Of a stretch of 35,055 nucleotides of DNA, positions 16,776 to 25,521 are shown piece after piece (the stretch's first letter is position 1; each line of letters opens with the position of its first letter). Source of the DNA: Helicobacter cholecystus (GTDB taxonomy: Bacteria > Campylobacterota > Campylobacteria > Campylobacterales > Helicobacteraceae); contig NZ_NXLU01000010.1 of NCBI RefSeq assembly GCF_003364215.1, forward strand, positions 1-35,055. Direction: 5' to 3'. The notes under the pieces are model-generated. The model made no database searches and was not told the origin of the DNA. It worked only from the letters and a program-made list of their open reading frames with translations. The position numbers and the translations under genes are program-made.

Positions 16776-18203
16776 ATGAAAGTTAAAATTTTAATCTCTC
16801 TTGCACTGAGTGTAAATTTAATGATGGGTTTTGATGTGCAAGAAGTGCCAAAAATACAAAATCGTGTAGCACCAGAGCTAGGGGAAACACAAGTTTATTC
16901 TTTTAATTCTTCAATTGAAAAGGCATCACAAGTTGTGGTGAATATTTCAACACAAAAACGCATTAAAAATAAGATGGATCGCCATCCAATGTTTAATGAT
17001 CCCTTTTTTCAACAATTTTTTGGAGATATTTACAGTCAAGTTCCAAAAGAAAAGGTGGAGAGATCCTTGGGAAGTGGAGTGATTATTTCCTCTGATGGCT
17101 ATATTATTACAAATAATCATGTTATTGATGGTGCAGATAAGGTAGTGGTTTCTTTGCCTGATAGTTCCAAAGAATATACGGCCAAAGTGATTGGAACAGA
17201 TTCTAGAACAGATTTAGCAGTAATTAAAATTGAAAAAAATAATTTACCCGTGATTAAGTTTGCAGATAGTTCTCTTGTAAAAGTGGGGGATTTAGTCTTT
17301 GCCATTGGTAATCCTTTTGGTGTAGGAGAAACAATTACACAAGGCATTGTCTCAGCTCTTAATAAAAATGGAATTGGGATTAATGATTATGAGAATTTTA
17401 TCCAAACTGATGCATCTATTAATCCTGGAAACTCTGGTGGAGCGCTTGTAGATAGTCGTGGAGCATTGATTGGGATTAATACTGCAATTATTTCACGCAG
17501 TGGGGGAAATCAAGGGATTGGTTTTGCAATTCCTTCAGATATGGTTAAAAAAATTGCAAAGCAGCTTATTGAGAGTGGAAGTATTAGAAGAGGGTATTTA
17601 GGTGTAGGAATCCAAGATGTAAGCTCAGATCTTAGAGATACCTATGGAGACAAAGAAGGTGCTGTGGTAATCAGTATTGAAAATGATTCTCCAGCTGGAA
17701 AAGCGGGATTAATGGTTTGGGATTTGATTACAAAGATTAATGGCAAACCTATTAAAAATTCTGCAGAGCTTAGAAATACTATTGGATCACTAGCTCCAAA
17801 TGAGAAAATTACCATTACTTTTATGAGAGACAAAAAAGAGCAAACAATTACCCTCTCTCTTGCAGAGCATAAAGATACACGCAATAAAGTTGTCTCAAAG
17901 ACTGAGTCAAAATCAGATTCTAAAACTCAAATTCAAGGTCTTACAATCCAAGAGATCACTCCTCAAATTCGCCAAAGAAGTAGAATTCCACAAGATATTA
18001 ATGGAGTTTTGGTGACATTTGTAAGTGAAGAGAGTAAGGCTTATGATGCAGGATTTAGAGATGGAGACATTATTGCTCAAATTGAAAATGTGGCAATCAA
18101 GGATGTAAAAAGTTATAATCAAGCCTTAGCAAAATTCAAAGGTAAGCCAAAGAGAATCTTAGTTTATAGCAGCAATGGTGTAAAAACAATTGTAATTAAA
18201 TAA
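16776..18203 (+). CDS. htrA: Periplasmic serine protease/chaperone HtrA (DegP family)
   Basis: HtrA degrades and refolds misfolded envelope proteins. In Helicobacter and Campylobacter it is also secreted and cleaves host E-cadherin (family knowledge). The 475-residue protein has a signal peptide (about 1-18), a trypsin-like domain with the catalytic triad H115 (TNNHVIDG), D146 (RTDLAV) and S220 (PGNSGG), and two C-terminal PDZ domains (about 265-365 and 385-475, with RRGYLGVGIQ and GVLVTFVSEE). The acidic, aromatic stretch MFNDPFFQQFFGD (72-84) is the family's oligomerisation loop. AAGGAG stands 6 bases before the ATG. It appears to be a single-gene unit closed by a hairpin. Confidence 0.96.
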   Translation: MKVKILISLALSVNLMMGFDVQEVPKIQNRVAPELGETQVYSFNSSIEKASQVVVNISTQKRIKNKMDRHPMFNDPFFQQFFGDIYSQVPKEKVERSLGSGVIISSDGYIITNNHVIDGADKVVVSLPDSSKEYTAKVIGTDSRTDLAVIKIEKNNLPVIKFADSSLVKVGDLVFAIGNPFGVGETITQGIVSALNKNGIGINDYENFIQTDASINPGNSGGALVDSRGALIGINTAIISRSGGNQGIGFAIPSDMVKKIAKQLIESGSIRRGYLGVGIQDVSSDLRDTYGDKEGAVVISIENDSPAGKAGLMVWDLITKINGKPIKNSAELRNTIGSLAPNEKITITFMRDKKEQTITLSLAEHKDTRNKVVSKTESKSDSKTQIQGLTIQEITPQIRQRSRIPQDINGVLVTFVSEESKAYDAGFRDGDIIAQIENVAIKDVKSYNQALAKFKGKPKRILVYSSNGVKTIVIK

Positions 18204-18206
18204 CTT

Positions 18207-18232
18207 GATGGGACTTCCCCATCCCCTTTTTC
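18207..18232 (+). terminator. Terminator after htrA
   Basis: GATGGG-ACTTC-CCCATC forms a 6-bp stem four bases after the htrA stop and is followed by a pyrimidine tract containing five T. Confidence 0.7.
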
Positions 18233-18245
18233 CTCTTAAATATTG

Positions 18246-18251
18246 TAAAAT
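18246..18251 (+). promoter_or_regulatory. Possible -10 of lepA
   Basis: TAAAAT preceded by TG gives a predicted start near 18258, 25 bases before the lepA ATG and directly after the htrA terminator. Confidence 0.35.
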
Positions 18252-18282
18252 TCACTCTTGATTATCACCTTTAGGAAATTGA

Positions 18283-20073
18283 ATGCAAAATATTAGAAAT
18301 TTTTCAATCATTGCCCATATTGATCATGGAAAAAGCACTCTAGCAGATCGCCTCATTCAGGAGTGTGGTGCCATTAGCGACAGAGAGATGAGAAGTCAAA
18401 TTATGGATACGATGGATATTGAAAAAGAGCGAGGCATTACCATTAAGGCTCAATCTGTAAGATTGAATTACACTTATAAGGGTCAACCCTATATTCTAAA
18501 TCTCATTGATACTCCTGGGCATGTAGATTTTAGCTATGAGGTAAGTAGAAGTTTAAGCAGTTGTGAGGGGGCATTACTTGTAGTCGATAGCACACAAGGA
18601 GTAGAGGCTCAAACGATTGCAAATGTTTATATTGCACTTGATAATCATCTTGAAATACTTCCAGTGCTTAATAAAATTGATTTGCCAGCAAGTGATGTAG
18701 AAGGGGTAAAAGAAGATATTGAAAATACAATTGCACTGGATTGCTCACAGGCTTTGGAGGTAAGTGCAAAGAGTGGTATAGGGATTAAAGCTTTACTAGA
18801 AGCGATTGTAGAAAAGATTCCATCTCCTAAGGGAAATCCTGATGCACCTACAAAAGCATTGATTTATGATTCATGGTTTGATAATTATCTTGGAGCGCTC
18901 TGTCTTGTAAGAGTGATTGATGGAAGTATTGAGGTAGGACAAAAACTTACAATGATCAATACTCAAAAAACTCATGAAGTCCTTCATCTTATGTATCCTC
19001 ATCCCATCCATCAGCAAAAAACCCCAAAGCTCTCTTGTGGAGAAATTGGAATTGTATCCTTGGGGTTAAAAAGCCTTACAGATATTGCTGTGGGGGATAC
19101 AATGACAGATGCGCACAATCCCACAAGTGAACCAGTAGCAGGATTTATACCCGCAAAACCTTTTGTTTTTGCTGGAATCTATCCTATCCAAACAGATAAA
19201 TTTGAAGAACTCAGAGATGCACTTAATAAACTTAAGCTCAATGATTCTGCACTTGATTTTGAGCCTGAAACTTCTGTGGCTTTAGGGTTTGGATTTCGTG
19301 TAGGGTTTTTGGGACTTTTGCATATGGAAGTTGTCAAAGAACGTTTAGAGAGAGAATTTGGCCTTGATTTGATTGCAACTGCTCCAACAGTAGTGTATAA
19401 AGTGCATTTAACAAATGCAGAAGTGCTTAGAGTGCAAAATCCAAGTGAGCTTCCACCTGAACAACGAATTGCCAAGATAGAAGAGCCTTATGTGCGTGCT
19501 TCCATTATTACTCCTACAGAATATTTGGGAAATATCATCGCTTTGCTTAACAATCGTCGCGGAGTGCAAGAAAAAATGGAATATATCAATGAAAGTAGAG
19601 TGATGCTTGTATATGCACTCCCAAGCAATGAAATTGTAATGGATTTTTATGACAAGCTTAAATCTAGCACTAAGGGCTATGCAAGTTTTGATTATGAACC
19701 CATTGAATATCGTGAAGGTGATCTTGTCAAGCTTGATGTACGTGTGGCTGGAGAGATTGTTGATGCTCTTTCTATTATTGTGGATAGAAGCAAATCTTAT
19801 CAAAAAGGTAGAGCACTTGTAGAAACAATGAAAGAGCTTATCCCGCGACAACTTTTTGAAGTAGCAATTCAAGCGAGTGTAGGAAATAAGATTATTGCAA
19901 GAGAAACGGTAAAGTCTATGGGAAAAAATGTGACTGCCAAGTGTTATGGGGGAGATATTACAAGAAAAAGAAAGCTTCTTGAGAAACAAAAAGAGGGAAA
20001 GAAAAGAATGAAAGCTATTGGAAAGGTTGAGCTTCCCCAAGAAGCATTTTTAAGTGTATTAAAGATTGATTAA
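18283..20073 (+). CDS. lepA: Elongation factor 4 (LepA)
   Basis: LepA is a translational GTPase that acts on stalled or initiating ribosomes. The 596-residue length is standard. G-domain motifs are clear: AHIDHGKST (11-19), the switch II DTPGH, and NKID. They are followed by EF-G-like domains II, III and V and the LepA-specific C-terminal domain ([16 protein letters not shown]). It is a single gene. A sigma-54-type promoter begins only a few bases after its stop, so flgI is likely transcribed separately. Confidence 0.97.
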   Translation: MQNIRNFSIIAHIDHGKSTLADRLIQECGAISDREMRSQIMDTMDIEKERGITIKAQSVRLNYTYKGQPYILNLIDTPGHVDFSYEVSRSLSSCEGALLVVDSTQGVEAQTIANVYIALDNHLEILPVLNKIDLPASDVEGVKEDIENTIALDCSQALEVSAKSGIGIKALLEAIVEKIPSPKGNPDAPTKALIYDSWFDNYLGALCLVRVIDGSIEVGQKLTMINTQKTHEVLHLMYPHPIHQQKTPKLSCGEIGIVSLGLKSLTDIAVGDTMTDAHNPTSEPVAGFIPAKPFVFAGIYPIQTDKFEELRDALNKLKLNDSALDFEPETSVALGFGFRVGFLGLLHMEVVKERLEREFGLDLIATAPTVVYKVHLTNAEVLRVQNPSELPPEQRIAKIEEPYVRASIITPTEYLGNIIALLNNRRGVQEKMEYINESRVMLVYALPSNEIVMDFYDKLKSSTKGYASFDYEPIEYREGDLVKLDVRVAGEIVDALSIIVDRSKSYQKGRALVETMKELIPRQLFEVAIQASVGNKIIARETVKSMGKNVTAKCYGGDITRKRKLLEKQKEGKKRMKAIGKVELPQEAFLSVLKID

Positions 20074-20076
20074 AAT

Positions 20077-20094
20077 AAGGAATGCTCTTTGCTT
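20077..20094 (+). promoter_or_regulatory. Sigma-54 promoter upstream of flgI-flgJ-flgS
   Basis: AAGGAATGCTCTTTGCTT contains GG (20079-20080) and GC (20091-20092) separated by exactly 10 bases, with TTGCTT as the -12 region. This agrees with the sigma-54 consensus TGGCAC-N5-TTGCT except for part of the -24 arm. The predicted start is near 20104, 32 bases before the flgI ATG. An imperfect inverted repeat (TTTAGA...TTTTCTAAA, about 20098-20123) lies at the start of the leader. Confidence 0.65.
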
Positions 20095-20135
20095 ACTTTT
20101 AGAGAAAAATTGATTTTCTAAAGGAGTGCTTGGGT

Positions 20136-21167
20136 ATGAGAAAGGAATCTCTAAAAAGCTTTATTTTGTTTTTGTTTCTTAGCTTGGGTCTTCAGGCTCA
20201 AAAAATTGGTGAAATTGCCAATATTGTAGGGGTACGCGATAATCAATTAATTGGCTATGGTCTTGTTGTGGGGCTAAATGGTACAGGGGATAAATCTGCT
20301 TCCAAATTTACAATGCAAAGTATTGCCAATATGCTTGAATCTGTCAATGTTAAAGTTTCTCCTAATGATATAAAATCTAAAAATATTGCTGCAGTGATGA
20401 TCACAGCAACACTTCCAGCCTTTGCAAAACAAGGAGATAAGCTAGATATCGTTGTTTCTTCTATTGGAGATGCCAAGTCTATTACGGGAGGAACATTATT
20501 GATGACTCCTCTTAGTGCTGTTGATGGAAATATTTATGCCTTAGCTCAAGGGGCAATCACACAAGGAGAAAGTGGAAATGCCCTTGCAGGAAGTGTTCTT
20601 GGTGGGGCTACTGTAGAGAGAGAGGTGGGCTATGATCTTTATAATAAAAATCAGGCAATCCTTAGTCTTAAGAGTTCAGATTTTCAAAATGCAATTAAGG
20701 TGCAAAAAGTTCTTAACAATGTTTTTGGAGAAAATATAGCCAAGGCCATAGATTCTAGAACAATCAAAATTAATAAGCCCCAAAATCTTAGCATGATTGA
20801 GTTTCTCGCTCTTGCACAAGAGGTTGAGATTAATTATTCAATGAAGGAAAAAATCATTGTTGATGAAAGAAGTGGGACTATTATTGCAGGTGTGGGAATT
20901 ACTATTGAACCTATTGTGATCACTCATGGAGGATTAACAATTAAGATTACAGAGGAGAAACTCCAGGATCCACAAACTATAGAATTGGAGGGTGGATTGA
21001 GTTTGAATACAAATCAAGGCATTGTCTCAACCAATGGAAAAAAACCAACAATCTCAAATGTTGTCAGGGCATTGCAAAAAATGGGAGCAACCCCTAAAAA
21101 TATTATCTCAATCTTAAGTGCAATGAAGCAAAGTGGGGCAATTTCTGCTGATCTTGAAATTGTTTAA
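20136..21167 (+). CDS. flgI: Flagellar P-ring protein FlgI
   Basis: FlgI forms the periplasmic P ring around the flagellar rod. From ATG 20136 the protein is 343 residues, with a Sec signal peptide (about 1-22, ending LGLQAQ). The mature start KIGEIANIVGVRDNQLIGYGL and the block GLVVGLNGTGD are strongly conserved in FlgI. An in-frame TTG at 20130 would add two residues, but AAGGAG (20121-20126) is spaced for ATG 20136. It is first in a run with flgJ (10-base gap) and flgS (one-base overlap), and a sigma-54-type promoter precedes it. Confidence 0.96.
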   Translation: MRKESLKSFILFLFLSLGLQAQKIGEIANIVGVRDNQLIGYGLVVGLNGTGDKSASKFTMQSIANMLESVNVKVSPNDIKSKNIAAVMITATLPAFAKQGDKLDIVVSSIGDAKSITGGTLLMTPLSAVDGNIYALAQGAITQGESGNALAGSVLGGATVEREVGYDLYNKNQAILSLKSSDFQNAIKVQKVLNNVFGENIAKAIDSRTIKINKPQNLSMIEFLALAQEVEINYSMKEKIIVDERSGTIIAGVGITIEPIVITHGGLTIKITEEKLQDPQTIELEGGLSLNTNQGIVSTNGKKPTISNVVRALQKMGATPKNIISILSAMKQSGAISADLEIV

Positions 21168-21177
21168 GGAGTAAAAA

Positions 21178-21477
21178 ATGAAAATTGATACAAGTTCCAT
21201 AATATATAATGATCAACATAATAAAACTCCAAAAATAAATTTTACAAGCAATGATGCAAAGCTTAAAGCTCAAACAGATGCTTTTGAAGCTTTGATTGTT
21301 AAAACAATGCTTGCCACAGCAATTAAAAATGAAGATCCACTCTATCCCAAAGAAGCAGGGAGTGATATCTATCACTCTATGTATCTTGATACACTGTCCC
21401 AAAACCTAAGTGGAAGCTTTGGATACAGTGAATTATTGCTCAGTTATCTTAAAGAACAGCAGGCAGGAAAGAGATAA
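21178..21477 (+). CDS. flgJ: Rod-binding FlgJ-type protein, single domain
   Basis: A 99-residue protein matching only the N-terminal rod-capping domain of Flg[19 protein letters not shown], then [17 protein letters not shown] and [10 protein letters not shown]. The C-terminal muramidase domain of enterobacterial FlgJ is absent, as in other Campylobacterota, so a separate lytic enzyme must open the wall. There is no signal peptide; FlgJ is exported by the flagellar secretion system. The position between flgI and flgS supports the call. The gene symbol is by domain and context. Confidence 0.85.
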   Translation: MKIDTSSIIYNDQHNKTPKINFTSNDAKLKAQTDAFEALIVKTMLATAIKNEDPLYPKEAGSDIYHSMYLDTLSQNLSGSFGYSELLLSYLKEQQAGKR

Positions 21478-22484
21478 TGCAAGAACTCTCTCAAGAACTT
21501 TTAAATAATCTCTCTAGTCAAGATAAGCAAACCTTTCTCTCTACCTTGGGGACATTGATTGACCAAATTGATGAGGCACAAAAAGATTTTGTAAGTTTAA
21601 AGAGTTTATTTGAGGGAGTTTTGGAAGTTTTGCCTCAGGCTGTATGGGTGCTTAATGAGAAAAATGAATTTTTCTACTATAACTCTCAGGCTTATAAGAT
21701 TTCAAAGATTTTACAAAATAGCCTTCCTTTAAAAGATAGCCTTGAAGTGGAATTTGAAGGAAATTTTTATTTGATGCAGGGTTCTATGGTGGGAGATAAG
21801 CAAATTATTACTGCTACAAATATTACGGATCAAAAACGTCAAGAGCGTTTAGCTTCAATGGGACAAGTTTCAGCACATTTAGCACATGAAATTCGCAATC
21901 CTGTTGGTTCAATTTCACTTTTAAGTTCAACACTGCTTAAACGCGTAGATATAGGAAGTAAAAGTTTGGTATATGAGATCAAAAAAGCAATCTACCGTGT
22001 AGAGAGTATTATTAAGGCAACATTAATGTTTACAAAAGGTGTGATGCCTCAAAAAGATTTTTATTCTTTAGAGAATATCCAAGAAAATGCACAAGAAATT
22101 TTTAACTATACAAACTGTTCAAAACCCTATAAGATTGATTTTGATTTTCCCAAAGAAGTAAAAGTGTGGTGTGATATTGATTTGCTTGTTATTGTATTGC
22201 AAAATTTTCTCTCAAATGCAATTGATGCAATTGAAGAGGGGGAATGCGAGGAGGGTGAGATTAAAATCATTTATAAAGAAGATGAGAGTTTTTATGGTTT
22301 TGCAATCAGTGATAATGGTAAAGAAATTCAAGACAGTAACATTCTTTTTGAACCTTTTAAAACAACCAAGCTTAAAGGAACAGGTTTAGGACTTGCACTT
22401 TGTAAGCAAATTATTGAAGCACATGAGGGAAATATTGAGTTTATAACTTTTCCTAAAACTTTTGTGCTTAAAATTTCAAAGTAA
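21477..22484 (+). CDS. flgS: Sensor histidine kinase FlgS
   Basis: FlgS is a cytoplasmic histidine kinase that senses flagellar export status. It phosphorylates FlgR, the sigma-54 activator for middle flagellar genes. The 335-residue protein has no membrane segment. A PAS-like sensor region (about 45-118) leads to the H box VSAHLAHEIRNP with phospho-acceptor H137, then an N box (QNFLSNAIDAI), a degenerate G1 box (SDNGKEI), and the G2 box KGTGLGLALC. It starts in a one-base overlap with flgJ. The neighbours flgI, flgJ and dps (napA) match the H. pylori order around its flgS. FlgR is not in this window. Confidence 0.93.
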   Translation: MQELSQELLNNLSSQDKQTFLSTLGTLIDQIDEAQKDFVSLKSLFEGVLEVLPQAVWVLNEKNEFFYYNSQAYKISKILQNSLPLKDSLEVEFEGNFYLMQGSMVGDKQIITATNITDQKRQERLASMGQVSAHLAHEIRNPVGSISLLSSTLLKRVDIGSKSLVYEIKKAIYRVESIIKATLMFTKGVMPQKDFYSLENIQENAQEIFNYTNCSKPYKIDFDFPKEVKVWCDIDLLVIVLQNFLSNAIDAIEEGECEEGEIKIIYKEDESFYGFAISDNGKEIQDSNILFEPFKTTKLKGTGLGLALCKQIIEAHEGNIEFITFPKTFVLKISK

Positions 22485-22508
22485 ACCATAAGCTTTAAAT
22501 TTCTTAGA

Positions 22509-22514
22509 TAAAAT
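22509..22514 (+). promoter_or_regulatory. -10 element of dps
   Basis: TAAAAT predicts a start near 22521, 31 bases before the dps ATG. The operator-like dyad begins at this predicted start. Confidence 0.5.
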
Positions 22515-22520
22515 TTCTAA

Positions 22521-22537
22521 ACGATAAAAATTATCGT
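22521..22537. promoter_or_regulatory. Operator-like dyad at the dps start site
   Basis: ACGATAAAAATTATCGT has perfect 7-base arms around AAA. It lies between the -10 and the GGAGG site of dps and would block transcription if bound by a dimeric regulator such as PerR or Fur. It could alternatively fold as a short 5' leader hairpin next to the ribosome site. Confidence 0.55.
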
Positions 22538-22551
22538 CTAGGAGGTTAATT

Positions 22552-22986
22552 ATGAAAACGATTGAAGTTTTAAAACAAATTCAGGCTGATAGTATTGTGT
22601 TTTTTATGAAAACACATAACTACCATTGGAATGTTAAGGGGGCAAATTTTCCACAAATTCACGCTGCAACTCAAGAGATTTATGAGAATTTTGCAGATAT
22701 TTTTGATGATGTTGCTGAGAGAATTATTCAACTTGGTGGAATTCCCTATGTTACTCTTGCAGATACACTTAAGGCAAGTAAAATTGTAGAAGAGAGTAAA
22801 CAGAATTTTAGTGCAAACGAAGTTTTAGATGGTGTTTTAAAAGATTATAAATACTTTGAGGGAATCTTTAAAGAACTTTCAAAAATTGCTGATGAGAATG
22901 GTGATAAAGTTACAGCGGGATTTGCTGATGAGAAAGTAGGACAATTACAGAAGGCACTTTGGATGCTTAATGCTCAAAAGGCATAA
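22552..22986 (+). CDS. dps: Dps-family ferritin (NapA, bacterioferritin)
   Basis: Dps forms a 12-subunit iron-storage shell that detoxifies Fe(II) and peroxide; the H. pylori homologue NapA activates neutrophils. The 144-residue protein has all ferroxidase ligands of the family: H25 (NYHWNVKG), H37, D52 and E56 (FDDVAERI). It lacks a long basic N-terminal tail, so DNA binding by that route is not expected. TAGGAGG precedes the ATG. It has its own promoter and operator-like dyad, so it is probably regulated by iron or peroxide apart from flgS. Confidence 0.95.
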   Translation: MKTIEVLKQIQADSIVFFMKTHNYHWNVKGANFPQIHAATQEIYENFADIFDDVAERIIQLGGIPYVTLADTLKASKIVEESKQNFSANEVLDGVLKDYKYFEGIFKELSKIADENGDKVTAGFADEKVGQLQKALWMLNAQKA

Positions 22987-22989
22987 AAT

Positions 22990-23007
22990 AAGAGGCTTAG
23001 GCCTCTT
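22990..23007 (-). terminator. Terminator of the accA operon, overlapping its stop codon
   Basis: AAGAGGC-TTAG-GCCTCTT is a perfect 7-bp stem. On the minus strand it is followed by TATTTTAT, and the accA stop (22997-22999) lies in the loop region. It also stands between the convergent dps and accA genes. Confidence 0.7.
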
Positions 23008-23929
23008 GGAATACTCCATAATTCATAAGCTTTTCATATCTTTTTGAAAGAAAATCTTTAGAATTTTTAATTTCTTCAAGAGAGTTTAAAAAATATTCTT
23101 TAATCGCTTTGGTGGCTGCTTCTTTATTCCTATGTGCACCAGAGAGAGGTTCAGGCACAATATCATCAATTAATTTACATTCTTTTAAATCTTTCGCAGT
23201 GATCTTCATTGCTTTCATTGCCGATTCAATTTTTGTAGGATCATTCCATAAAATTGCAGCACAGCCTTCAGGAGAGATAACACTAAAGATAGAATAGCTC
23301 ATCATTGCCAATCTGTCAGCAACTGCAATTGCTAGGGCACCACCACTTCCACCTTCGCCAATAATAATGGAGATAGTAGGAACTTTAAGATTTGCAAATT
23401 CTTGCAGATTTTTTGCAATTGCTTCACTTTGTCCTCTTTCTTCAGCACCAATTCCTGGATAAGCTCCAGCAGTATCTACAAGCATTAAAATAGGGATATC
23501 AAATTTTTCAGCCAATTTCGCAGCTTTAAGAGCCTTGCGGTATCCTTCGGGATTTGGCATACCAAAGTTTCTTTCTAATTTATTTTTTGTCCCTCTCCCT
23601 TTTTCCTCACCAATCACCATAACTTTTTGACCATCAATATACCCTAAAAAGCAGACAATAGCTTTGTCATCTTTATAGTGACGATCACCATTAATTTCGC
23701 ACCTATCACTTAAAAGTGATTCAATATAGTCCATCGCATAGGGACGATCGGGATGACGAGCAATTTGCATTTTTTGATAATCACTCATATTGGAGTAAAG
23801 TTTTTGCGTTTCTTTTTTAAGAGTTTGCTCCAAAATTTCTTGGGCGTGAATATCACCTTTGAGTTTTGCAGAATCTATCTCATCTTGAATATTCTTAAGT
23901 TTTTGTTCAAAATCTAAATAAACTGCCAT
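22997..23929 (-). CDS. accA: Acetyl-CoA carboxylase carboxyltransferase alpha subunit
   Basis: AccA with AccD transfers the carboxyl group from biotin to acetyl-CoA, giving malonyl-CoA for fatty acid synthesis. The 310-residue length is standard. Conserved blocks include [36 protein letters not shown], the acyl-CoA/oxyanion region [13 protein letters not shown], and [16 protein letters not shown]. Start ATG 23929 lies one base after the fabF stop, so the two are one transcript. accD is not in this window, while accB and accC are 4 kb away on the other strand. Confidence 0.96.
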   Translation of the reverse strand: MAVYLDFEQKLKNIQDEIDSAKLKGDIHAQEILEQTLKKETQKLYSNMSDYQKMQIARHPDRPYAMDYIESLLSDRCEINGDRHYKDDKAIVCFLGYIDGQKVMVIGEEKGRGTKNKLERNFGMPNPEGYRKALKAAKLAEKFDIPILMLVDTAGAYPGIGAEERGQSEAIAKNLQEFANLKVPTISIIIGEGGSGGALAIAVADRLAMMSYSIFSVISPEGCAAILWNDPTKIESAMKAMKITAKDLKECKLIDDIVPEPLSGAHRNKEAATKAIKEYFLNSLEEIKNSKDFLSKRYEKLMNYGVFQEA

Positions 23930-23930
23930 T

Positions 23931-25169
23931 TTACACTTTCTTGAAAATTACAACCCCATTGGTTCCACCAAAACCAAATGAATTGCTCATTACAGCTTCA
24001 ACTTTTGCCTCTCTTGCAATGTTGGGAATGTAGTCTAGATCACACTCAGGATCTGGATTTTCTTGATTGATTGTTGGAGGAAGGATACCTTTTTCCATTG
24101 CAGTAATAGAAATAACTGCCTCAATTGCACCTGCTGCTCCAAGACAATGTCCAATTTGTCCTTTTGTTGAACTCACTGGTGGAACATTTTCTTTTCCACC
24201 AAATACAGATTTAAGGGCCAAAGTCTCATATAGATCATTATAATAGGTACTTGTTCCATGAGCATTGATATAATCAATTTTGGTTTTTGCCATATTAAGT
24301 GCAGCTTGCATTGCCCTGCGAGCTCCTTCGCCTTGGGGCGCTGGAGTTGTGATATGGTTTGCATCCCCACTTTCTCCAAATCCAACAACTTCAGCATAAA
24401 TTTTTGCTCCTCTTGCTTTGGCGCTTTCATACTCTTCAAGTATGAGTGCACCCGCACCTTCTCCCATAATAAAACCGCTTCGCTCTTTATCAAATGGTCT
24501 AGAAGCTTTTTGAGGCTCATGATTTCGATCACAAAGTGCTTTCATTGCAGCAAATCCACCAATTCCTACAGGGCAAATTGAGGATTCTGAACCAATGACA
24601 AGCATTTTCTCTGCTCCGCCTAGCATAATCGTTTTTGTTGCTTCAGAAATTGCATGAGTTCCAGCAGCACAAGCAGTAACACTTGATAAATTTGGTCCTT
24701 TTAATCCAAATTCAATGGATGTAAATCCACTGAGCATATTTACAAGAGCTGAAGGAATAAAAAATGGAGTAATGCGTCTTGGACCTTTTTGCTCACAAAT
24801 AATTGAGTTTTTCTCAATATTCCCTAGTCCACCAATTCCTGATCCAGAACTTACGCCAAAGTGATAGGCAATGCTTTCATCGCATTTTCCATTACTTTCA
24901 AGTAATCCACTGTCAAGCATTGCCTCTTTTGAAGCTTTAAGCGCAATTTGAATAAAGCGATCTGCTTTTTTAATTTCTTTTGCATCAAGAACTTCTTCAG
25001 GATTGAAATCCGTAATTTCTCCTGCAATTTGTACAGGGAAATCACTTGCATCAAAACATGAAATTCTTTTAATTCCACAATTTCCTTCTATAATGGATTT
25101 AAAAGAACTTTCTCTGTTAAGACCCAATGAATTGATCATTCCAAGACCTGTGACAACAACACGACGCAT
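23931..25169 (-). CDS. fabF: Beta-ketoacyl-ACP synthase II
   Basis: FabF elongates acyl-ACP by condensation with malonyl-ACP. The 412-residue thiolase-fold enzyme has the nucleophile C167 ([11 protein letters not shown]) and the two catalytic histidines H304 ([11 protein letters not shown]) and H341 ([12 protein letters not shown]). The glycine-rich C-terminal loop FGFGGTNG is present. GGAG lies before the ATG. It sits between acpP (upstream, 41-base gap containing a small hairpin) and accA. Confidence 0.97.
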   Translation of the reverse strand: MRRVVVTGLGMINSLGLNRESSFKSIIEGNCGIKRISCFDASDFPVQIAGEITDFNPEEVLDAKEIKKADRFIQIALKASKEAMLDSGLLESNGKCDESIAYHFGVSSGSGIGGLGNIEKNSIICEQKGPRRITPFFIPSALVNMLSGFTSIEFGLKGPNLSSVTACAAGTHAISEATKTIMLGGAEKMLVIGSESSICPVGIGGFAAMKALCDRNHEPQKASRPFDKERSGFIMGEGAGALILEEYESAKARGAKIYAEVVGFGESGDANHITTPAPQGEGARRAMQAALNMAKTKIDYINAHGTSTYYNDLYETLALKSVFGGKENVPPVSSTKGQIGHCLGAAGAIEAVISITAMEKGILPPTINQENPDPECDLDYIPNIAREAKVEAVMSNSFGFGGTNGVVIFKKV

Positions 25170-25188
25170 ATTCTCTCCTTGAATTTTT

Positions 25189-25200
25189 CCCCAAAAGGGG
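25189..25200 (-). terminator. Small hairpin between acpP and fabF
   Basis: CCCC-AAAA-GGGG lies in the 41-base gap after acpP. On the minus strand no T run follows, so it is more likely an attenuator, processing site or 3' stabiliser of the acpP message than a full terminator. Confidence 0.4.
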
Positions 25201-25210
25201 ATATTATGAT

Positions 25211-25441
25211 TTATTTTTTGCTATCGATATAAGCAACAACATCGCCAACTGATGTGATTTTTTCTGCATCTTCATCTGGAATTGCTACACCAAGCTTTTC
25301 TTCAAGCTCCATAATTAGTTCAACAACATCAAGAGAGTCAGCATTGAGATCATCAACAAATTTTGATTCCATTTTTACTTCATCAGGACTTACTCCGAGT
25401 TGTTCAACAACAATTGCTTTTACATCATCAAATGTAGCCAT
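25211..25441 (-). CDS. acpP: Acyl carrier protein
   Basis: AcpP carries growing acyl chains on a phosphopantetheine arm. The 76-residue acidic protein has the attachment serine S36 in [16 protein letters not shown], plus the expected helices and length. A strong AAGGAG precedes the ATG. It is followed by fabF and accA, the usual Helicobacter order. Its own -10-like TAAAAT lies upstream, so it need not depend on fabG transcription. Confidence 0.97.
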   Translation of the reverse strand: MATFDDVKAIVVEQLGVSPDEVKMESKFVDDLNADSLDVVELIMELEEKLGVAIPDEDAEKITSVGDVVAYIDSKK

Positions 25442-25481
25442 TTATTCTCCTTATTTTTTATTTTTTTTGACTAAGCGGTGA

Positions 25482-25487
25482 ATTTTA
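25482..25487 (-). promoter_or_regulatory. Possible -10 of acpP
   Basis: TAAAAT on the minus strand predicts a start near 25475, about 35 bases before the acpP ATG. Confidence 0.35.
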
Positions 25488-25521
25488 ACCAAAAATCCTG
25501 TAAAACTCACCATTTTTTGCA

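Noticed and set aside
19408-20040. Minus-strand 210-residue open frame within lepA
   Set aside because: It is antisense to a fully conserved LepA domain and has the composition of a mirrored coding strand.
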